A stretch of 64,000 nucleotides of DNA, from NCBI GenBank assembly GCA_947469885.1, contig CANIQT010000017.1:1-64000 (forward strand), read 5' to 3'. Of the stretch, positions 8,504-16,507 are shown piece by piece. Below the pieces are notes generated by a model, which did no database searches, was not told the DNA's origin, and saw only the letters and a program-made list of their open reading frames with translations. Within the stretch, counting starts at the first letter, position 1. Each line of letters begins with the position of its first letter. This DNA comes from Bacteroidota bacterium. Its GTDB lineage: Bacteria; Bacteroidota; Bacteroidia; 2-12-FULL-35-15. The translations under genes were made by a program, and so were the position numbers.

Positions 8504-9781
8504 TTACCATTGCCTTCTTTTGTTATAGAAAAAAGCAACCCCTAATGTAAAGAAAAAGAAAGCCAATAATTTCAGTAAATAGGGCAATACACTTTGAATG
8601 TTACCCCCATTGAGAAATATTTTATGAAACGCACTAAGTGCCCAATAAAGTGGTGAAATATCTGAAAACATTCGAATGGAATCTGGCATTACATATACAG
8701 GTACCCAAATACCGCCCAAAGCAGCTAAAATAACTACCGACACTACTCCAAAGTTGGAGGATTGCTGGTGCGTGGTGAATAAAGTGCCAACCATTACTCC
8801 ATATCCGGTGGCAGCCAATCCGGTGCACACAGCGGTTAGCAGTATTGCCATGCTGCTTGAACCTATTACCAACTGGGGTAATCCTAAATGAGGCAAAAGA
8901 AAAATACCTACTGATAACATCAACAAACACTGCGTAAGACAAATTATTAGGTATGCAGAAATCTTACCTGCCAATGCAACAAGGTAAGAACCCGGCATAG
9001 TAAGTATTCGTGTATAACTACCGTCATCTCTCTCTTTTATGATACTACCCGACATGGAAATGACAATAAAAAACATTCCAAAAATGGTCCATGCAGGAAC
9101 ATTTTGCTGAACAGAATTTAATTGCAGTGCCTCTTTTGGAGTATCTATAGTGCTTACTTCCGATAAATTTACAAAGTTGCCTATTGGTTGTTCATCCGTA
9201 ACTCTGGTTTCTCCTTTGTTTAATTCTTTGGTAAAATAATCGAGTAGCGTTTGTGTTTCTAATTTTGATGCCGATTGCTTCAATGAACTTAAAATAGAGG
9301 CTTTAAATGATTTTTTTGTTCCCGGAGAAAAAAATAATAATAGATTCAATTCCGTTTTATCTTTTGAATAAGATACAGTAATCGAATCTGAAAGGCCTAC
9401 ATACGAAAGCTTATCAGAAACAAACTTATTTACTTTTGCATTTAATAATTCAGTTGCGTTTTCAGGAACAATAACTCCTATTTCAAAATCACCGGCTTTT
9501 ATAATTCGTTTTACTTCTGCTTCATCACTATTCTTTTTAGTGATTTCGAATATCTTTGATTCGTTTAAACCCTGCTCAATTGTTTTACCAAGATTGCCTT
9601 TATCATTATTTACAAACAACAGCGGAATTTTTAATTCCTGGTAATCTCGAAAAGGTGCATCCTGTATCAATGCCATGATAATAATCATAGCCATAGGCAT
9701 CAGAAACATAATGGCTAGTCCACCTCTGTCTCTTAAAAGAATTAAAAGTTCTTTCCTAATAGTTGAAAATAATCTTAACAT
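8504..9781 (-). CDS. ABC-2 type transporter permease
   Basis: 425-aa membrane subunit of an ABC exporter. The N-terminal helix is at about 21-40 (GGLAIMFLMPMAMIIIMALIQ), followed by a large extracytoplasmic domain (about 45-225). Five further helices lie in the C-terminal half, including the conserved 'FGMFFIVISMSGSIIKERDDGSYTRILTMP' loop typical of ABC-2/YhhJ-type permeases. It lies 51 bp downstream of the cognate ATPase gene and ends the dar operon. It probably exports the dialkylresorcinol/flexirubin-type lipid or an intermediate; that substrate is inferred from context. Confidence 0.88.
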   Translation of the reverse strand: MLRLFSTIRKELLILLRDRGGLAIMFLMPMAMIIIMALIQDAPFRDYQELKIPLLFVNNDKGNLGKTIEQGLNESKIFEITKKNSDEAEVKRIIKAGDFEIGVIVPENATELLNAKVNKFVSDKLSYVGLSDSITVSYSKDKTELNLLLFFSPGTKKSFKASILSSLKQSASKLETQTLLDYFTKELNKGETRVTDEQPIGNFVNLSEVSTIDTPKEALQLNSVQQNVPAWTIFGMFFIVISMSGSIIKERDDGSYTRILTMPGSYLVALAGKISAYLIICLTQCLLMLSVGIFLLPHLGLPQLVIGSSSMAILLTAVCTGLAATGYGVMVGTLFTTHQQSSNFGVVSVVILAALGGIWVPVYVMPDSIRMFSDISPLYWALSAFHKIFLNGGNIQSVLPYLLKLLAFFFFTLGVAFFYNKRRQW

Positions 9782-9832
9782 TTAAAACTTCTATTCTTAT
9801 TCGTAAATTCGTACTTATTCGTAATTCGTAAA

Positions 9833-10585
9833 CTAATCTCTTAATTTTTTTCCGGTTAATTTCAAAAACATTTGTTCTAAATTTCCACTTGCATTGGTTG
9901 CAATTAAATCTTTTGGTTTACCACTAATAATTATTTCACCATTATCAATAATTGCAATATCTGTACAAAGGTTCTCCGCTTCCTCCATCAAATGAGAAGT
10001 GTAAACTATTGTGCAACCCTGCTTATTAATTTGGTTCAAATGTTCGGTAATCATATTTCGCGATTGAACATCAACCCCTACTGTAGGCTCATCTAAAAAT
10101 AAAATTTTGGGCTGATGTAAAATCCCTGCAATTAAATTTATTCTTCGTTTCATTCCTCCCGAAAATGTTTGTACACGCTTGTTTGCATGCGAAATTAATC
10201 CTACTATTTCCAAGTGCTCACTTATTCTTTTCTTTAATGGTTCTCCTTTCAAACCGTACATATTACCAATGTATCTTAGATTTTCGAATGCTGTTAGTGT
10301 GGGGTATAATGCAATTTCCTGAGGCACCACCCCTATAAGTTGTTTAATTTCTTCAGCATTATTTTTCAATGAAAGACCAAGTAAAGTAGCTTCGCCACTT
10401 GTTGGTTTTATTAAACCGCAAAGAATAGAAATGGTAGTAGTTTTTCCAGCACCATTTGGCCCTAGTAAACCAAAAATACAATTATTGTCTATAGTAAAAG
10501 TTATGTTATTTACTGCAGGAATGTTTGTGCCTTTATAAATTTTAAGAAGTTGATTTACTTCAATTGCAGCACGAGAGGTGGTCAC
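9833..10585 (-). CDS. ABC transporter ATP-binding protein
   Basis: 250-aa nucleotide-binding subunit. Walker [10 protein letters not shown] is at 42-50, the Q-loop VVPQE around 86-90, the signature FSGGMKRR at 141-148, and Walker B ILFLDEP at 161-167 followed by a D-loop and the switch His in YTSHLMEEAE. All catalytic residues are present. It starts 5 bp after the stop of the hotdog dehydratase gene and precedes the permease, so the two form one exporter inside the dar operon. Confidence 0.93.
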   Translation of the reverse strand: MTTSRAAIEVNQLLKIYKGTNIPAVNNITFTIDNNCIFGLLGPNGAGKTTTISILCGLIKPTSGEATLLGLSLKNNAEEIKQLIGVVPQEIALYPTLTAFENLRYIGNMYGLKGEPLKKRISEHLEIVGLISHANKRVQTFSGGMKRRINLIAGILHQPKILFLDEPTVGVDVQSRNMITEHLNQINKQGCTIVYTSHLMEEAENLCTDIAIIDNGEIIISGKPKDLIATNASGNLEQMFLKLTGKKLRD

Positions 10586-10590
10586 TTTTT

Positions 10591-11046
10591 TTAATCTTTT
10601 TTCAAAAATATTTTCATTTCACATTCAGCAATTGTTTCACCGTTCATTGTAGTTTTTCCAGTAATTAAGGTTACATCAAATATTATTTGCTGAATAACCA
10701 CTTCGGTTTTTAATTCGCTACCCACTTTTGGCAATTGATGAATGAGTAATCTTTTAATAGCACCAATATATCCAACAGGTGGATTCACTTTTTCACCGTT
10801 TTGCTGCATTAACGAAACCATGTATCCTACTCTCAGAGCAGCGGTTTGCGCAATGTTTTCGACTATACCTGGTTCAGCAAAGAAACCATTTTCACAAAAA
10901 ATATTATTTTCTCTTATGGTAAATCCTGAAATAGTAGTGGTTTCGTCATTAAACCATAGTTTGTCAACCATTTCTATGGGTGGTTTTTGTGGTATTAATC
11001 CCGAAACTGCAGCACCTTCTAATATGGGTTTTTCAATCAATGGCAT
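10591..11046 (-). CDS. Hotdog-fold 3-hydroxyacyl-ACP dehydratase-like protein
   Basis: 151 aa, FabZ/FabA-like hotdog protein. It shows the LIPQKPPIEMVDKL start, the central-helix region 'FAEPGIVENIAQTAALRVGYM' with the conserved Glu, and the strand 'VGYIGAIKRLLIHQLPKVGSEL'. The FabZ His (usually H in PHRxPF) is replaced by the QKPPIEM form, as is common in aryl-polyene/flexirubin hotdog proteins. It lies 2 bp after darB and 5 bp before the ABC ATPase. Its likely role is dehydration of, or acyl handling for, the lipid made by DarA/DarB. Confidence 0.8.
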   Translation of the reverse strand: MPLIEKPILEGAAVSGLIPQKPPIEMVDKLWFNDETTTISGFTIRENNIFCENGFFAEPGIVENIAQTAALRVGYMVSLMQQNGEKVNPPVGYIGAIKRLLIHQLPKVGSELKTEVVIQQIIFDVTLITGKTTMNGETIAECEMKIFLKKD

Positions 11047-11048
11047 TT

Positions 11049-12188
11049 TTAAACAACGGTTAACAATGCATTTGCATAAGAAAAACGGGCACTCTCCGGA
11101 ACGGTAAGAGCAATTTTTTGTCCCTTTTGTAATTTCCCTGAATTCAGCAACTCTCCCAATGCAATAAAAATGGAAGCAGAACCAATATTACCCACCTTGC
11201 TCAAATTGACAAACCATTTTTCTTGTGGCAACTGAACTCCGTAAAGCTTCATCTCATTGTCCACCTTTGAGCGGAAGTATTCGGATGAAATGTGTGGTAA
11301 AAACCAATCAATACTATGTGGGTCAACATTATGTTTTTTGAACAATTCCACATATTTTTTTGTACCCAGTTGAGCAATGTATTTATCCAATAATCGTGCA
11401 TCCTGTTTCATTGCAAATATAGACTTTTCGAGCCATTCTTTTTGTTTGAATTCACTCCATCCATGCAAATTTCCTTCAGCATCTTTTTCCGCCCCAACAT
11501 ACATACACGCTTCCACTTCATTGGCAAAAGAACATATTTCAATCCATTCTATTTTTAATGAAATTCCGTTTTCGTTTGGTTTGTTCGACACCAAAGCAGC
11601 CGCAGCACCATCAGAAAGCATCCATCTCAAAAAATCTTTTTCAAATGCAAGTATCGGATTGTTTTCTAATTCTTTTAGTTTTTGTGATTCTTCTTCAAAA
11701 TATTCGGAACGCATCCATGCAGCCAGTTTTTCAGAGCCTGTGGTAACAGCGTTATTTGTATTTCCGGTAGCTACTGACATGTACGAATATTTTAATGCAT
11801 TCATGGCAGAACAACAGGAACCAGAAAATGATATGGCTTCAATAGGTCTTGATTTCAGCAAGCCATGAACCATTACACCATGACCAGGTAATATCTGATC
11901 GGGCGAAGTTGTTCCGCTGCAAATCAGTTCAATGTCGTCAAGTTTGAATCCATCAACGCAGAGCGCTTTGATAGCTTCAGCAGTCAACTGCGCATTATTG
12001 TGGGTATTCTTCCCTTGCTTATCGTGGGAATAATAGCGAGTAGTTATTTTATTGTTTCTTAAAACAATGGATTTTGATCTCGATTTTTTTCCATCAATAT
12101 ATCCCAGGTACTCCTCCATCTCTTCGTTACCAATCGGTTTGCCTGGTAAAAAATTGGCAATACGATTAATATATACGGCTCTATCCAT
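11049..12188 (-). CDS. darB: DarB-like beta-ketoacyl-ACP synthase III family ketosynthase
   Basis: Thiolase-fold ketosynthase of the KAS III branch. The catalytic Cys is C126 (SGSCCSAMNALKY), with the His in WFLPHISSEYF and the Asn in NLSKVGNIGSASIFIALGELL, so the Cys-His-Asn triad is complete. Length (379 aa) fits DarB-type enzymes, which join fatty-acid thioesters on the way to 2,5-dialkylresorcinols, the alcohol part of flexirubin pigments. It is followed without a gap by the hotdog and ABC genes and preceded by darA. A promoter may lie in the 132-bp gap before it (12232-12264). Confidence 0.85.
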   Translation of the reverse strand: MDRAVYINRIANFLPGKPIGNEEMEEYLGYIDGKKSRSKSIVLRNNKITTRYYSHDKQGKNTHNNAQLTAEAIKALCVDGFKLDDIELICSGTTSPDQILPGHGVMVHGLLKSRPIEAISFSGSCCSAMNALKYSYMSVATGNTNNAVTTGSEKLAAWMRSEYFEEESQKLKELENNPILAFEKDFLRWMLSDGAAAALVSNKPNENGISLKIEWIEICSFANEVEACMYVGAEKDAEGNLHGWSEFKQKEWLEKSIFAMKQDARLLDKYIAQLGTKKYVELFKKHNVDPHSIDWFLPHISSEYFRSKVDNEMKLYGVQLPQEKWFVNLSKVGNIGSASIFIALGELLNSGKLQKGQKIALTVPESARFSYANALLTVV

Positions 12189-12231
12189 AATTATTCTTAA
12201 TGTGTTTGTTTAGTTCAATCTTCGTGCGTTG

Positions 12232-12264
12232 CAAAAATAGCAGAATTAATTAATCTTATCGAAA
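12232..12264 (-). promoter_or_regulatory. Candidate promoter for darB
   Basis: On the minus strand, TTTC (12264-12261) is separated by 21 bp from TATTTTTG (12239-12232). This is one mismatch from the TTTG-N~20-TAnnTTTG Bacteroidota pattern and matches the 21-bp spacing of the other two promoters I see here. It would start transcription about 40 nt before the darB ATG. Confidence 0.4.
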
Positions 12265-12320
12265 TCATTTTAGATTATTTTTAAATAACGTTTCAAATGA
12301 ACTTACAAATCCAACTACTT

Positions 12321-13244
12321 TTACCGAAGCGAATTGTTTGAATAATATTCAATTTCTTTCTTAATTTTCCCAGGAACTAAAAGAGGTGCAAGTCGCGAAA
12401 CGATTGTAATGATAGGCGAAAGAATAAGTATAGCTGTTGGCAAAACAATTCCAAAAATTCTGACTCTTGTTCTGCGCTCTTCTGTTTTTGACGTACCATT
12501 TTTTGAAATATAACGGGCATAAATGGGGAAAAATACTTTTCCTCTTCCTTCCAGCAACATCAGGTTTGATTTTACATTAATAGCTCCTGCATCTATTAGT
12601 TCCTTTTGCTGAGTGGTGTAGTCGTTTGTTTTCAGATGTTTCAACACAATTTCTCCAAGCACCGGAGCCCTCTCTTTCAGTTCTTTTTCAGAAACACCAA
12701 ACTTTGGAAATATTCCCAGAAACTTATCCTGCACGCCTCCCAAAGCAAACGCCAACACAGTAATCAAGCTTGTTATGTTTCCCGATTTGTCAACATAAGT
12801 AATGTTTCCCACCAAGTTTGCATCTAATGATTTCAATACAACTTTCATTTTTTCCTGTGCATTCAACCACATATTTCTACAGGCTAGAATAGTTACCACA
12901 TTTTTATTTTTCAATAATTGTTTTGCTTCGGGTGTTTGCAAAAAAGAATTAATGGGAATAGATACCGACAAAAACCACGGCTGATAAGCAATAACGATTA
13001 AATCATAATTCTCGGAAGGATTGAAACGAAAAGGTTCCAACTCACAGGCTACTCCTTGCACACACTCAGGAAAAGCATCGAAGAATTGCATGTACGACCA
13101 GGGAAAAGGATAAGCAGTTTTGGGCTTTATTTGCTCGTAATGTATTTCAATATTTTTTTCGTTTTCGAAAGGTGCAAGTGTGGCTTTGACTGCTTTATTT
13201 AATTGACCTGTTTGTGTGAAATAAACTACTAATACTTTCTTCAT
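12321..13244 (-). CDS. darA: DarA-like dialkylresorcinol condensing enzyme
   Basis: 307 aa. The N-terminus is flavodoxin-like (KKVLVVYFTQTGQLNKAVKATL), followed by conserved 'AYPFPWSYMQFFDAFPECV' and 'IVIAYQPWFLSVSIPINSFL', which I recognise from proteins annotated as dialkylresorcinol condensing enzyme DarA. The C-terminal region has one or two membrane segments (VRIFGIVLPTAILILSPIITIV, about 262-283). With DarB it would form the dialkylresorcinol ring from acyl precursors. It starts 3 bp after the secreted protein gene at 13248, so these two share a transcript; darB follows after 132 bp. Confidence 0.82.
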   Translation of the reverse strand: MKKVLVVYFTQTGQLNKAVKATLAPFENEKNIEIHYEQIKPKTAYPFPWSYMQFFDAFPECVQGVACELEPFRFNPSENYDLIVIAYQPWFLSVSIPINSFLQTPEAKQLLKNKNVVTILACRNMWLNAQEKMKVVLKSLDANLVGNITYVDKSGNITSLITVLAFALGGVQDKFLGIFPKFGVSEKELKERAPVLGEIVLKHLKTNDYTTQQKELIDAGAINVKSNLMLLEGRGKVFFPIYARYISKNGTSKTEERRTRVRIFGIVLPTAILILSPIITIVSRLAPLLVPGKIKKEIEYYSNNSLR

Positions 13245-13247
13245 CCT

Positions 13248-14063
13248 TTATTTTTTATTCTTTGGATTATCCGTTCGCTCTTTATCAAACGAAATATGTA
13301 TTTGTTTAGATGGTTGTTTTTCCGGTGTCACTTCCATAAAAGCCTCTTTCCAAACCACTGTCATTTCATCTTCTGCGGTGCTTCCAACTGAAGGTGGAAT
13401 ATCTTTCCAGGCAATTCCAAGTTCATGTTCATTGTCTTTAAACAATACCATCGGTAGTTTGTTTGCAAAATAATTCAGGTTTTCTTTTTTGTTTTTAAAC
13501 ATCATGTTCACATTTCTTGGTTCATAAATTCCAACTTTATCGCCTTCATATCTTACATTAAATTTTACATCCACATGTTTCTCATCATTCACAAATTTGG
13601 TTACTGTAAATTTAAAACCACCTCTTGCAAATTCCGAATCTTTCATCGGCAGCTTTATATCTGCTGCATTTATGCTTCCTGCTTTTTCAGGAGTTGATGA
13701 TATTCCATTAAGCACAAAATCAAAATCTGAAGCAATCATATAATCCGCTCCAGCCAAGTCAATCACTCGATAATCCGAATCGGCAGGGCGAATTATTATA
13801 GGTTTTTCGTTTGGTTTCAGTTCTTTTTCTTTTATTTTAAAAACACTTTCGTTAGGACTATAGATGATATAATTTTTACTCTTGTTCTCAATCGTAAGTT
13901 TAAATTTTAATCCTGTTGGTGTTGCCACTACATCTGTAATTGTTACTTTATAGTCAATGTTTTCCGATATAACATCGTTATAAAAAACCTTTTTATAATT
14001 CTGTGCGGTTGTTGTACTTATCAAAGCAATTATTGATAAAAACAATAGTGTGATTTTTTTCAT
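13248..14063 (-). CDS. Hypothetical exported protein upstream of darA
   Basis: 271 aa with a signal peptide (MKKITLLFLSIIALISTTTAQ, cleavage near 20). The mature part is beta-rich with an Ig-like 'TGLKFKLTIENKSKNYIIYSP' strand pair, suggesting one or two beta-sandwich domains, and a basic C-terminus. The stop is 3 bp before the darA ATG. A TACTTTTG box lies about 40 bp upstream of the start on the minus strand. Function unknown; the tight link to darA may be functional or only transcriptional. Confidence 0.75.
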   Translation of the reverse strand: MKKITLLFLSIIALISTTTAQNYKKVFYNDVISENIDYKVTITDVVATPTGLKFKLTIENKSKNYIIYSPNESVFKIKEKELKPNEKPIIIRPADSDYRVIDLAGADYMIASDFDFVLNGISSTPEKAGSINAADIKLPMKDSEFARGGFKFTVTKFVNDEKHVDVKFNVRYEGDKVGIYEPRNVNMMFKNKKENLNYFANKLPMVLFKDNEHELGIAWKDIPPSVGSTAEDEMTVVWKEAFMEVTPEKQPSKQIHISFDKERTDNPKNKK

Positions 14064-14242
14064 GGCAACTAATTTTAATGTTGTTTTTTAAAAAAGAAAA
14101 ACAAAAGTATAAAAAATTACAGGACAAATAACCATTTCACTTTTAGGCATTTTTAAACCGACCTGTGTTTTATTTTTCTTTTGTTAACCTTATTTCTGTA
14201 TTCATTTTATTTCCTACATTTAGCAATTCTAAAAAATAATTT

Positions 14243-15466
14243 ATGCTCAAACAAAGTACTTCCAATCCTTTTAACATAGTAGTAACAGTAGCTGCACTGG
14301 GCTATTTTGTTGATATTTACGATTTGATTCTTTTCAGCATTGTCCGTGTTCCAAGTTTGCAATCATTAGGTATTCCTCCCGAAGAATTAAAAAGTGCAGG
14401 TATTTATTTATACAATCTCCAAATGGGAGGCATGATGGTAGGTGGTGTTGTATGGGGGATGCTGGGCGATAAACGAGGAAGATTATCTGCTCTTTTTCTC
14501 ACCATTTTACTTTATTCGCTTGCTAATATTGCCAATGGTTTTGTAACCAACCTCACGCAATATGCATGGCTAAGGGCTATTGCAGGTTTTGGCTTAGCTG
14601 GCGAATTGGGTGTAGGCATTACTCTTGTATCTGAAATAATGACAAAAGAAACCCGTGCTTGGGGAACAAGTATAGTTACCGGTTTTGGTGTAACAGGTGC
14701 TGTACTGGCTTATTTTGTTGCTGTTTTAGGATGGAGAGAAGCTTATTGGGTGGGTGGTGTACTTGGGCTAATGTTATTAGGGCTTCGCTTGTATGTTCAC
14801 GAATCAGGTATGTTTCACGATTTAAAATCAACCAATGTAAAACGTGGAAATTTTTTCAGTTTGTTTACCGACAGCAAAAAGTTTTTCAAATACCTCTGCT
14901 GCATCCTTGTTGGTGTTCCCGTTTGGTTTGCAATAGGTATTCTCATTGTTTTCTCCAAAGAGTTTGGCGAAGCACTTGGAATCACCGGTCCGGTTGTGAC
15001 CGGCAAAACAGTTATGTTTCATTACATTGGTGCTGCCATTGGTAGTTTTCTTATTGGTTACATAAGTCAGAAATTAAAATCAAGACGAAAGGCATTGGTT
15101 ATTTTTATTGTAGCAATGGGTATTTTATGTAGTTGTTATTTTGCTGCCACAGGCATTTCGCCCAACCAATTTTATTTTCTAATATTTATTTTAGGAATTG
15201 CAATGGGTTACTGGTCAATGTTTGTAGCTGTTTCGTCAGAACAATTTGGAACAAACATTCGTTCAACAGTAACCACCACTGTTCCTAATTTTGTTCGCGG
15301 AGCAACCGTGGGTATGACCATTTGGTGGAACTACATGGCAGCGGGTATGGGTATTATTAAATCGGCAATGATAGTTGGCTCAGTAGTTATTCCAATCGCC
15401 ATTGCTGCTGTTATCATCCTGAAAGAAACGCATGGAAAAGATTTAGATTATGTAGAATTAGATTAA
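14243..15466 (+). CDS. MFS transporter (metabolite:H+ symporter type)
   Basis: 407 aa with about 12 membrane helices. The MFS loop 2-3 motif is G-MLGDKRGRLSAL (about 75-87), and the loop after helix 4 has 'RAIAGFGLAGELGVGITLVSE', typical of the sugar/metabolite:proton symporter and aromatic-acid groups. The second half starts near 215 (KYLCCILVGVPVWFAIGILIVF). It likely imports a small organic acid or sugar acid, but the substrate cannot be read from sequence. It is divergent from the 13248 gene and alone in its unit; repeat copy C follows. Confidence 0.9.
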   Translation: MLKQSTSNPFNIVVTVAALGYFVDIYDLILFSIVRVPSLQSLGIPPEELKSAGIYLYNLQMGGMMVGGVVWGMLGDKRGRLSALFLTILLYSLANIANGFVTNLTQYAWLRAIAGFGLAGELGVGITLVSEIMTKETRAWGTSIVTGFGVTGAVLAYFVAVLGWREAYWVGGVLGLMLLGLRLYVHESGMFHDLKSTNVKRGNFFSLFTDSKKFFKYLCCILVGVPVWFAIGILIVFSKEFGEALGITGPVVTGKTVMFHYIGAAIGSFLIGYISQKLKSRRKALVIFIVAMGILCSCYFAATGISPNQFYFLIFILGIAMGYWSMFVAVSSEQFGTNIRSTVTTTVPNFVRGATVGMTIWWNYMAAGMGIIKSAMIVGSVVIPIAIAAVIILKETHGKDLDYVELD

Positions 15467-15500
15467 AATCAATGCGAATTGAGAGGTGTATAAAGAGTCT

Positions 15501-15631
15501 ATTAATTGCCACGACCTTTAGGTCGTGGATAAATAAAAATATGGGATTGGCTTCAGCCAAATTTACTTATTGAGGCTAAAGCCAATTATAATTATAACCT
15601 TAACCACGACCTAAAGGTCGTGGCAATTAAT
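15501..15631. repeat. Nested-palindrome REP/MITE-like element, copy C
   Basis: It has the same architecture as copy B: attaattgcc arm, ccacgacctttaggtcgtgg, inner ttggcttcagccaa and ggctaaagcc, ccacgacctaaaggtcgtgg, ggcaattaat arm. The flanks agagtctatt and tcaaaccttagt match those of copy B. It lies between the MFS gene and the CoA-binding protein gene. Confidence 0.93.
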
Positions 15632-15650
15632 TCAAACCTTAGTTAGCATT

Positions 15651-16013
15651 ATGAACAAAAAAACAGTAGTAATAGGAGCATCCGACAATCCCGAGCGATA
15701 TGCACACAAAGCTGCCATTGCTTTGCAAAATCATCATCACGAAATTGTTCTTTTAGGAAAACGTAGCGGAACAGTGAACGGTATTGAAATTCAAAAAAAC
15801 AAACCCGAAATTTTGGATGTAAATACAGTAACGCTTTACATCAACACAACTCATCAACAGGAATGGTATAATTACATCATTGACTTAAAACCTGAGCGGG
15901 TTATTTTTAATCCGGGAACGGAAAACCAAGAATTCGAACAACTACTTCGAAACAATTCTATTGAACCTTTAGAAGCTTGCACGTTGGTAATGCTTTCCAT
16001 TGGGGACTATTAA
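15651..16013 (+). CDS. CoA-binding domain protein (YccU type)
   Basis: 120 aa, a stand-alone Rossmann CoA-binding domain. It begins KKTVVIGASDNPERYAHKAAIALQ (family G-AS-NP-RYS motif), followed by IVLLGKRSGTVNGIEI and 'KPERVIFNPGTENQEFEQLL', with a C-terminal 'LEACTLVMLSIGDY'. Such proteins resemble the N-terminal domain of succinyl-CoA synthetase-like enzymes; their role is unsettled. A strong terminator follows within 5 bp. Confidence 0.9.
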   Translation: MNKKTVVIGASDNPERYAHKAAIALQNHHHEIVLLGKRSGTVNGIEIQKNKPEILDVNTVTLYINTTHQQEWYNYIIDLKPERVIFNPGTENQEFEQLLRNNSIEPLEACTLVMLSIGDY

Positions 16014-16017
16014 AAAA

Positions 16018-16049
16018 AACTCCCGTTTTGCTTTCGCAAAACAGGAGTT
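16018..16049. terminator. Bidirectional intrinsic terminator
   Basis: Stem aactccCgttttgc / gcaaaacAggagtt, 14 bp with one mismatch, loop tttc, A-run before and T-rich after. It serves the convergent genes at 15651 and 16077. Confidence 0.93.
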
Positions 16050-16076
16050 TCAAATTTTAATTAAATCAAAAACCAA

Positions 16077-16433
16077 TTATTTTTTTTCGCTGGAAGGCGC
16101 TCTTTCAGCACCATCAGTAGCCGCCATCCGTTTTGTAGCCTTATGTTTTACATCGGTAGGTGTTCTTTTTGTTTCTGCTGGTGCAGGACTCACAGGCTTA
16201 ACGTCATTAGGTGGCTCTGTTCTGGCTGGAGCTGTTGATGGACTCGTTTGAACGGATTGAACAGGTTTTGCCACTTCAATCGGTTTTCCATTCGCATCTT
16301 TTTTAGGTGCTGTTTGAGGTGTCTGTTGCTGTTTTGCATTGTCCTGAAAGACAGTCAATGTATGGAATCCGCTACCAAATGCTGCTACCGAAATTATTCC
16401 GGCACAAGCAATCATTAAACTTAATTTTTTCAT
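16077..16433 (-). CDS. Small Pro/Lys/Thr-rich exported protein
   Basis: 118 aa. A signal peptide or single membrane anchor (MKKLSLMIACAGIISVAAFGSG) is followed by a disordered region rich in Pro, Lys, Thr, Ala and Gln (DNAKQQQTPQTAPKKDANGK ... APAETKRTPTDVKHKATK). There is no recognisable domain. Low-complexity tails like this are found in Bacteroidota secreted or periplasmic proteins. It is a single gene between two convergent or co-directional neighbours, with a TATCTTTG -7-like box on the minus strand at 16484-16491. Confidence 0.65.
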   Translation of the reverse strand: MKKLSLMIACAGIISVAAFGSGFHTLTVFQDNAKQQQTPQTAPKKDANGKPIEVAKPVQSVQTSPSTAPARTEPPNDVKPVSPAPAETKRTPTDVKHKATKRMAATDGAERAPSSEKK

Positions 16434-16507
16434 TTTATATATTTATTTAAAAATTTATATCCCTACTTTTGCAATACTTATGCCAAAGATAAAAATTAAA
16501 ATTTGAA

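Noticed and set aside
16463..16470. Plus-strand TACTTTTG box
   Set aside because: No plus-strand gene follows; TAnnTTTG-like words are frequent in this AT-rich DNA.
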